DNA from: Microbacterium sp. BK668
GTDB taxonomy: Bacteria; Actinomycetota; Actinomycetes; Actinomycetales; Microbacteriaceae
Direction of reading: 5' to 3'
Length of the DNA: 64,000 bases
Assembly (NCBI RefSeq): GCF_004362195.1
Contig: NZ_SNWG01000001.1
Location: forward strand, 2,728,001 to 2,792,000
Positions 58,445 to 64,000 of the stretch are shown here, one piece after another (positions within the stretch are counted from its first letter, which is position 1; every line of letters starts with the position of its first letter). Position numbers and translations under genes: made by a program. The notes under the pieces were generated by a model. That model made no database searches and was not told the origin of the DNA. It saw nothing but the letters and a program-made list of their open reading frames with translations.

Positions 58445-61084
58445 GTGACGGACTCCGCAAAGCCTACCCTCCTCGTCGTGGACGGCCATTCGCTGGCGTA
58501 CCGGGCGTTCTACGCCCTTCCCGTCGAGAACTTCTCGACGAAGGACGGGCAGCACACGAACGGCATCTACGGGTTCCTCTCGATGCTCATCAACCTCATC
58601 AAGGCCGAGAAGCCGACGCACATGGCCGTGGCCTTCGACACCTCGCGGCAGTCGTTCCGCACCCGCGAGTACGCCGAGTACAAGGCGAACCGTTCCGAGA
58701 CGCCGTCAGAGTTCCGCGGACAGATCCCGCTCCTGCAGGACTGCCTCGCCGCGATGAGCATCACCGTGCTCCAGCAGGAGGACATCGAGGCCGACGACAT
58801 CCTGGCGACCCTTGCCACCCAGGGTTCCGAGGCCGGCTTCAGCGTCCTCGTGTGCTCGGGCGACCGCGACACGATCCAGCTCGTGAACGACGACATCACC
58901 CTCCTCTACCCGAACGTTCAGGGAGTGTCCCAGCTGAAGCGCTACGACCGGCAGGCCGTCATCGACCGGTACGGCGTGCCGCCCGAGCAGTATCCCGACA
59001 TCGCCGCGCTGGTCGGCGAGACGAGCGACAACCTGCCGGGAGTGCCCAAGGTCGGCGAGAAGACGGCCGTCAAGTGGCTCACCCAGTACGGCTCGCTCGA
59101 CGGCCTGATCGAGAACGCGGCCAAGGTGACCGGCGTCGTCGGCAACAACCTCCGCGAGCACCTCGACGACGTGCGTCGCAACCGCTCGCTCAACCGACTG
59201 CTGCGCGACGTCGAGCTTCCCGTCGGGCCCGCCGACCTCGAGGTGCAGCCGATGGATGCGCAGGCCGTGCGCGACATCTTCGCGCGCCTGGAGTTCAAGA
59301 CGCTGATTCCGCGCGTCGCGGAGCTCGCCGGCATCGAGCAGCAGATGGCCGCCGTCACGTCGGCGGCCGCCGTGCCGATGCCGACGCCCGTCACGCCCTC
59401 CGCCGACGGTCTGAGGGAGTGGCTCGACGCCGCCGAGGGCGATGTCGGCGTGACGTTCGTCATCGAGAGCGGCCTGCCACGGCGGGTCGGGATGGCCACG
59501 ATGGATGCCGCCGCCGAGGCCGAGTGGACGGCCGAGGTCTCCGCAGCCGTCGGGCCCTGGCTCGCCTCCGACGCGCCGAAGATCCTGAGCGACGCCAAGC
59601 CTCAGGTCAAGGCGCTGCATCGCGCGGGGGTGCGGATGGGCGGACTCGCGTTCGACACGATCCTCGCGGGCTGGCTCTTGCGGCCGAGCTTTCCCGACAA
59701 GACGCTCGCCGACCTCGTGGACCGCTACCTCGACGAGAAGCTCCCCGAGTCCGACCCCGCACAGCTCGTGCCCGAGACCGAGGGCGCGACGCCCGGACAG
59801 CTGTCGTGGTTCACGCTCCGGGTCGCCGAGGCGCTGCGGGGCGAGCTGCCCGAGGCCGTGGCATCCGTGCTCGCCGGCATCGAGCTGCCGACGCTGCAGA
59901 CCCTCGCCGACATGGAGATCGCCGGCGTCGCCGTCTCGCACGACAAGCTGTCGACCTTCTCCGCGGAGCTCGGCGACCGTGCCGACACGATCGCCCAGGA
60001 GGCCTACGCCACGATCGGCCGCGAGGTCAACCTCGGCTCGCCGAAGCAGCTGCAGGAGGTGCTCTTCGACGAGCTGCAGCTTCCCAAGACCCGCAAGACC
60101 AAGACCGGCTACTCGACGGATGCCGCCGTGCTCGCCGACCTGCAGGAGACCAACCCGCACCCGTTCCTCGACCTGCTGCTCCAGCACCGCGAGGCGACGA
60201 AGCTCCGGCAGATCATCGAGTCCCTCGATGTCGCGATCGCCGCAGACGGGCGCGTGCGCACCACGTACCTGCAGACGGGCAGTCAGACAGGGCGGCTCTC
60301 CAGCACCGACCCCAACCTGCAGAACATCCCGGTGCGCACCGAGGAGAGCCGCCGGATCCGCTCGGCCTTCGAGGTGGGCGACGGCTACGAGACCCTCCTG
60401 ACGGCCGACTACTCGCAGATCGAGATGCGCATCATGGCGCACCTCTCGGAGGACCCCGGCCTCATCGAGGCGTTCAACTCCGGTGAAGACCTGCACCGCT
60501 TCGTCGGCGCACGGGTCTTCGCGGTGGCCCCGGAGGATGTGACGGCGGCGATGCGCACCAAGGTCAAGGCGATGTCGTACGGCCTCGTCTACGGCCTCTC
60601 CGCGTTCGGCCTGTCGAAGCAGCTGCGGATCGAGCAGTCCGAGGCCAAGCAGCTCATGATGGAGTACTTCGCGCGCTTCGGCGCTGTGCGGGACTACCTC
60701 CGCTCGTCCGTCGAGCGGGCGCGCATCGACGGCTACACCGAGACGATCTTCGGTCGCCGCCGTCCCTTCCCCGACCTCGCGAGCCCCAACCGCGTGCTGC
60801 GTGAGAACGCCGAGCGCGCCGCCCTCAACGCCCCCATCCAGGGGAGCGCCGCCGACATCATGAAGATCGCGCTGTTCCACATCCACGACGACTTCGTCGG
60901 CGAGGGGATGCGCTCGCGCGTCCTCATGCAGATCCACGACGAACTCGTCGTGGAGGTGGCCGTCGGCGAGTGGGACGCCGCGGAGCGCGTCGTGCGGACG
61001 CGCATGGGCGACGCGGCTCGCCTCTCGGTGCCGCTCGACGTGCAGATCGGGCGCGGAGCGGACTGGAACGAAGCCGCGCACTGA
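58445..61084 (+). CDS. polA: DNA polymerase I
   Basis: PolA fills gaps and removes RNA primers. The 879-residue protein has an N-terminal 5'-3' exonuclease (LLVVDGHSLAYRAFYALP; ILVCSGDRDT-like VLVCSGDRDTIQL; helix-hairpin-helix LPGVPKVGEKTA), a middle domain and a C-terminal family A polymerase (TADYSQIEMRIMAHLSEDP; VKAMSYGLVYGLSAFGL; QIHDELVVEV). The middle 3'-5' exonuclease domain is degenerate: the metal-binding DxE of Exo I reads VIESG and the Exo II motif is absent, so no proofreading is expected. GTG start fits the leaderless promoter. Confidence 0.96.
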   Translation: MTDSAKPTLLVVDGHSLAYRAFYALPVENFSTKDGQHTNGIYGFLSMLINLIKAEKPTHMAVAFDTSRQSFRTREYAEYKANRSETPSEFRGQIPLLQDCLAAMSITVLQQEDIEADDILATLATQGSEAGFSVLVCSGDRDTIQLVNDDITLLYPNVQGVSQLKRYDRQAVIDRYGVPPEQYPDIAALVGETSDNLPGVPKVGEKTAVKWLTQYGSLDGLIENAAKVTGVVGNNLREHLDDVRRNRSLNRLLRDVELPVGPADLEVQPMDAQAVRDIFARLEFKTLIPRVAELAGIEQQMAAVTSAAAVPMPTPVTPSADGLREWLDAAEGDVGVTFVIESGLPRRVGMATMDAAAEAEWTAEVSAAVGPWLASDAPKILSDAKPQVKALHRAGVRMGGLAFDTILAGWLLRPSFPDKTLADLVDRYLDEKLPESDPAQLVPETEGATPGQLSWFTLRVAEALRGELPEAVASVLAGIELPTLQTLADMEIAGVAVSHDKLSTFSAELGDRADTIAQEAYATIGREVNLGSPKQLQEVLFDELQLPKTRKTKTGYSTDAAVLADLQETNPHPFLDLLLQHREATKLRQIIESLDVAIAADGRVRTTYLQTGSQTGRLSSTDPNLQNIPVRTEESRRIRSAFEVGDGYETLLTADYSQIEMRIMAHLSEDPGLIEAFNSGEDLHRFVGARVFAVAPEDVTAAMRTKVKAMSYGLVYGLSAFGLSKQLRIEQSEAKQLMMEYFARFGAVRDYLRSSVERARIDGYTETIFGRRRPFPDLASPNRVLRENAERAALNAPIQGSAADIMKIALFHIHDDFVGEGMRSRVLMQIHDELVVEVAVGEWDAAERVVRTRMGDAARLSVPLDVQIGRGADWNEAAH

Positions 61085-61090
61085 CCGGTC

Positions 61091-61114
61091 GCCGGCCTTC
61101 TCGGAGGGGCCGGC
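61091..61114 (+). terminator. Possible terminator of polA
   Basis: GCCGGCC (61091-61097) pairs with GGCCGGC (61108-61114) around a 10-nt loop, 7 nt after the polA stop. No T-run. Confidence 0.4.
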
Positions 61115-61163
61115 GTGGGCGGACCCGGCGCGTCTGGACAACCGCGTGGAACCCGGTCCGCGA

Positions 61164-61193
61164 TTGGCCGGGACGCCGTGCCGTTTATAGGCT
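61164..61193 (+). promoter_or_regulatory. Promoter of the DUF885 gene (leaderless)
   Basis: TTGGCC (61164-61169), 18-bp spacer, TAGGCT (61188-61193), then 6 nt to ATG 61200. This is the clearest -35/-10 pair of the leaderless group. Confidence 0.6.
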
Positions 61194-61199
61194 CGACGC

Positions 61200-62873
61200 A
61201 TGACTGATGCACCCCGCACCCCCACGTCGATCGACAAGATCGCCGACGAGTGGGTCGACACCCTCGCCGAGCTCGATCCGTCGCTTGCGACCTACATCGG
61301 GCGGTCCGAGTACAACGACCGTTACGCCGACTTCTCGCCGGAGGGAACGGCGCGTCTCATCGACGAGGCCCGGTCGACGCTCTCGGCGCTGGAGGCCGCG
61401 ACCCCCGTCGACGCCGTCGACGAGGTGACGAAGGAGGACGTGTCGCGCGAGATCCGGCTGGCGATCGAGCTGCACGAGGCGAGGTGGAACCTCCGGGACC
61501 TCAACGTCATCGCTTCGCCCGCGCAGGAGATCCGTAGCGTCTTCGACCTCATGCCGACCGACACGGTCGACGACTGGACCGTCGTGGCGACGCGCATCAA
61601 GGCGCTTCCCGACGCCATCGACGGCTACATCACGACGTTGCGCGAGGGCATCGGCCAGGGAGTCGTGCCCGCGCGCCGTCAGGTGAGCGAAGTGGTCACG
61701 CAGATCGCGCGGTACACGGAGGACTCCGGATTCTTCGCGACCTTCGCGGGCGACGCCGCGCCCAAGGAGGGCCAGCTCCCCGCCTCGCTCGCGCGGGACC
61801 TCGCGGACAACGCCAACGCCGCCCGAGTGGCCTACGACGAGCTCGCCCAGTTCCTCGCGAAGGAGCTGGCCCCCGTCGCCGGTGAGAGGGACGCCGTCGG
61901 CCGCGAGCTGTACGGCCTCATGTCGCGCCGCTTCCTCGGCGCGACGATCGACCTCGACGAGACATATGAGTGGGGCGTCGAAGAGCTCGCACGGATGGTC
62001 GCCGAGCAGGAGTCGATCGCGAACGAGATCCGGCCGGGCGCGAGCGTCGAGGAGGCCGTCGCACTCCTCGAGCAGGACTCCTCGCGAAAGCTCCACGGCA
62101 CCGAGGCCCTGCAGCGCTGGATGCAGGAGACGAGTGACCGCGCGGTCGAGGAGCTCGGCCGGACGCACTTCGACATCCCGGAGCCGATCCGGCGGCTCGA
62201 GTGCATGATCGCGCCGACGAAGGAGGGCGGGATCTACTACACCGGCCCGACGGATGACTTCTCGAGGCCCGGCCGCATGTGGTGGTCGGTGCCGGAGGGG
62301 GTCGAGGACTTCGACACGTGGCGCGAGCTGACCACGGTCTATCACGAGGGCGTGCCCGGGCATCACCTGCAGATCGCGCAGGCGGTCTACAACCGCGCGG
62401 AGCTCAATTCCTACCGCCGCCTCCTCGGCGGCACATCGGGCCATGCCGAGGGCTGGGCGCTGTACGCCGAGCGCCTCATGGAGCAGCTCGGTTACCTGTC
62501 CGACCCCGCCGACCGGCTCGGCATGCTCGACGGTCAGCGCATGCGTGCCGCCCGCGTTGTGCTCGACATCGGCGTCCACCTGTCGAAGCAGCGTCCCGAC
62601 GGCAAGGGGGAGTGGGATGCCGACTACGCGCTGGAGTTCATGCGGCACAACGTGAACATGTCCGACGAGTTCATCCGGTTCGAGGTGAACCGCTATCTCG
62701 GCTGGCCCGGGCAGGCCCCGTCCTACAAGGTGGGGCAGCGCATCTGGGAGCAGCTGCGCGACGAGGTCGCCGAGCGCGAGGGAGACGACTTCTCCATCAA
62801 GGCGTTCCACAAGCGCGCGCTCGCCATCGGAGGGGTGGGCCTCGACACGCTGCGCACGGCTCTCGTGGGCTGA
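61200..62873 (+). CDS. DUF885 family putative metallopeptidase
   Basis: The 557-residue protein carries the DUF885 signature HEGVPGHHLQ with H382-E383 and H388-H389, a zinc-peptidase-like motif, followed by EGWALYAERLMEQLGYL, which supplies a third glutamate ligand in similar enzymes. The N-terminal half is helical (IDKIADEWVDTLAELDPSLATYIG). No signal peptide, so cytoplasmic. DUF885 proteins are presumed peptidases; substrate is unknown. It ends 9 bp from the convergent phosphoribosyltransferase gene. Confidence 0.9.
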   Translation: MTDAPRTPTSIDKIADEWVDTLAELDPSLATYIGRSEYNDRYADFSPEGTARLIDEARSTLSALEAATPVDAVDEVTKEDVSREIRLAIELHEARWNLRDLNVIASPAQEIRSVFDLMPTDTVDDWTVVATRIKALPDAIDGYITTLREGIGQGVVPARRQVSEVVTQIARYTEDSGFFATFAGDAAPKEGQLPASLARDLADNANAARVAYDELAQFLAKELAPVAGERDAVGRELYGLMSRRFLGATIDLDETYEWGVEELARMVAEQESIANEIRPGASVEEAVALLEQDSSRKLHGTEALQRWMQETSDRAVEELGRTHFDIPEPIRRLECMIAPTKEGGIYYTGPTDDFSRPGRMWWSVPEGVEDFDTWRELTTVYHEGVPGHHLQIAQAVYNRAELNSYRRLLGGTSGHAEGWALYAERLMEQLGYLSDPADRLGMLDGQRMRAARVVLDIGVHLSKQRPDGKGEWDADYALEFMRHNVNMSDEFIRFEVNRYLGWPGQAPSYKVGQRIWEQLRDEVAEREGDDFSIKAFHKRALAIGGVGLDTLRTALVG

Positions 62874-62882
62874 CGCCGCAGG

Positions 62883-63509
62883 TCAGGGGAGGTCGCGCGC
62901 CAGCAGGCGCGCGACCTCCTCGTCCTCCGTCTGCGAGAAGTCTTCGTAGAACTGGCCGACGGCCCAGAAGTCGGCGATCCGATGCGGGCACACGTACGCG
63001 TCCACGACGGATGCCTCGGGCCGCCATCCCGCCGGTGCGACCGGCACGGCGAGAATGACCCGGCCCGCCTTGCGCGCGCGCTGGGCGCGGCACGCCGCGA
63101 GCGCGGTCGACCCCGTGGCCACGCCGTCGTCCACGATGATCACCGTCCGCCCCGCGACGTCGATCGCATCCGGCCCGAACGCCCGCGTCCGTCGCTCCAG
63201 CTCAGCGCGTTCGCGCTCCTCGACGGAGGCGAGCTGGGCGGCTGTCACGCCGCCCTGTCGGACGGCCGCCGGATCGACGATGCGCACGCCGTCCGCGATC
63301 GCCCCGACGGCGAACTCCTCGTGCGAGGGGGCGCCGAGCTTGCGGACGACCGCCACCCCGAGGGGAAGGCCGAGGGCCCGCGCCACTTCGGCCGCCACGA
63401 CGACGCCGCCGCGAGGGATGCCGAGGACCGCGGCATCCGCGCCCCGCCAGTCCGCGAGCTCGTCCGCGAGCTCCCGGCCCGCCTCGGCGCGATCCGCGAA
63501 GATGGCCAC
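62883..63509 (-). CDS. Phosphoribosyltransferase family protein
   Basis: Start GTG 63509 (VAIFADRAEAGRELADELADW) gives 208 residues; the frame open to 63962 runs antisense through the next gene. The PRPP-binding motif VIIVDDGVATGSTALAA and the early loop VLGIPRGGVVVAAEVA identify a type I phosphoribosyltransferase of the group sometimes fused to dienelactone hydrolases. The substrate is unknown. TAGGGT lies 7 nt upstream, so it is probably leaderless. Its last codons lie in a perfect hairpin that may terminate the opposing gene. Confidence 0.88.
   Translation of the reverse strand: MAIFADRAEAGRELADELADWRGADAAVLGIPRGGVVVAAEVARALGLPLGVAVVRKLGAPSHEEFAVGAIADGVRIVDPAAVRQGGVTAAQLASVEERERAELERRTRAFGPDAIDVAGRTVIIVDDGVATGSTALAACRAQRARKAGRVILAVPVAPAGWRPEASVVDAYVCPHRIADFWAVGQFYEDFSQTEDEEVARLLARDLP
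62888..62919. terminator. Perfect 14-bp hairpin between convergent genes, inside the phosphoribosyltransferase 3' end
   Basis: GGAGGTCGCGCGCC (62888-62901) and GGCGCGCGACCTCC (62906-62919) pair perfectly around AGCA. It starts 15 nt after the DUF885 stop and covers the last ~11 sense codons of the phosphoribosyltransferase gene. Confidence 0.65.
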
Positions 63510-63516
63510 GGAGCCC

Positions 63517-63522
63517 ACCCTA
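63517..63522 (-). promoter_or_regulatory. -10 box TAGGGT for the phosphoribosyltransferase gene
   Basis: TAGGGT on the minus strand, 7 nt before GTG 63509; near-leaderless. Confidence 0.45.
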
Positions 63523-63594
63523 CGCGCGCCGCCGCCGCGCGGGAATGACGGGGGAGCGCCCGAGGTTCTATGCAGGCGAATGGAAGGAACGCCC

Positions 63595-64000
63595 ATGCCG
63601 CACACCGAACCCTCGCAGCTCCTGCTCGGCCTCGACACGTTCGGGGATGTGACCCGCGATGAGTCGGGCGCGCTCCTCAGCGACGCCGAGACCATCCGGA
63701 ATGTCGTCGACCAGGCCGTCCTCGCCGACGAGGTGGGCCTTTCGTTCTTCGGCGTGGGGGAGCACCACAGGCGTGAGTTCGCCGTCTCCAGCCCCGAGAT
63801 CGTGCTCGCCGCGATCGCGGGCCGCACGACGGACATCCATCTCGGCACGGCCGTCACCGTGCTCTCCAGCGACGACCCGGTACGGGTGTACGAGCGGTTC
63901 GCCACCCTCGACGCGGTCTCGAGAGGGCGCGCGGAGGTCATCCTCGGCCGAGGCTCGTTCATCGAGTCGTTCCCGCTGTTCGGGTACGACCTCCGCGACT
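63595..64000 (+). CDS. LLM-class flavin-dependent oxidoreductase, N-terminal part (3' truncated by window edge)
   Basis: ATG 63595 follows GGAAGGA by 6 nt and opens a frame that runs to the window end (135 codons). The sequence QLLLGLDTFGDVTRDESG, QAVLADEVGLSFFGVGEHHRREFAVSSPEIVLAAIAGRT and LGTAVTVLSSDDPVRVYERFATLDAVSRGRAEVILGRGSF is typical of bacterial luciferase-like TIM-barrel monooxygenases that use FMN or F420. The exact substrate cannot be told from the fragment. It is divergent from the phosphoribosyltransferase gene. Confidence 0.9.
   Translation, partial: MPHTEPSQLLLGLDTFGDVTRDESGALLSDAETIRNVVDQAVLADEVGLSFFGVGEHHRREFAVSSPEIVLAAIAGRTTDIHLGTAVTVLSSDDPVRVYERFATLDAVSRGRAEVILGRGSFIESFPLFGYDLRD

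Overview
The window is a continuous piece of a high-GC actinobacterial chromosome, most likely a member of the Microbacteriaceae close to Microbacterium. I base this on the strong G/C third-position bias, frequent GTG starts, promoters that show only a TANNNT -10 box, an actinobacterial-type IHF (mIHF) domain, a zinc-free S4, a helicase-dead PriA, an HGxxPAAW small membrane protein, and a gene order that follows the conserved actinobacterial secF-rel / alaS-mltG-aro / efp-nusB-pyr / gmk-rpoZ-metK-priA-fmt-rsmB-rpe / his / trp-lgt / gltBD-pyk / pdtaR-polA backbone. I see no rRNA, insertion sequence, prophage or CRISPR array.

Layout. 1-5.6 kb: 3' end of secF, the bifunctional (p)ppGpp enzyme, then a minus-strand block (AbiEi-like orphan, DUF349 protein, small membrane protein). 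5.6-8.4 kb: rarA, rpsD with a structured leader, a small membrane-anchored protein. 8.4-20.4 kb: alaS-ruvX-mltG-aroE-aroC-aroK-aroB, an MFS exporter, aroQ, efp, nusB. 20.5-24.2 kb: two genes between nusB and pyrR, a metallo-beta-lactamase/Rieske two-domain protein and a secreted protein with three cell-wall-binding repeats and a metallophosphoesterase domain. 24.3-33.9 kb: a PyrR-controlled pyrimidine operon (pyrR-pyrB-pyrC-membrane protein-carA-carB-pyrF) in which every junction overlaps, running into gmk, which here carries a fused mIHF domain. 33.9-41.7 kb: rpoZ, metK, priA, fmt, rsmB, then divergent glsA and rpe. 41.7-48.9 kb: hisE-hisG-hisF-hisI, a Trp-associated membrane protein, HGxxPAAW protein, trpC-trpB-trpA, lgt. 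49-56.5 kb: gltB-gltD and pyk. 56.6-64 kb: PLDc_N/SHOCT protein, tRNA-Leu(CAA), pdtaR, a hotdog thioesterase, polA, a DUF885 peptidase-like protein, a phosphoribosyltransferase and the start of a luciferase-like oxidoreductase.

Together the genes supply aromatic amino acids (shikimate pathway plus trpCBA), histidine, pyrimidines, glutamate and SAM, with translation, replication and envelope functions interleaved.

The most unusual signals are at DNA level. (1) The heptamer GGATGCC/GGCATCC occurs in more than 30 copies in each orientation, uses otherwise disfavoured codons (GAT, GCA), and forms the stems of at least two terminators, which resembles an uptake-signal sequence. (2) A uniform leaderless promoter grammar, TANNNT then 6 nt then the start codon, precedes eight genes. 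(3) At four gene junctions the upstream TAG stop codon is itself the first half of the next gene's -10 box. (4) Divergent leaderless promoters have -10 boxes that overlap on opposite strands in a 20-bp gap. (5) mIHF is fused to guanylate kinase.
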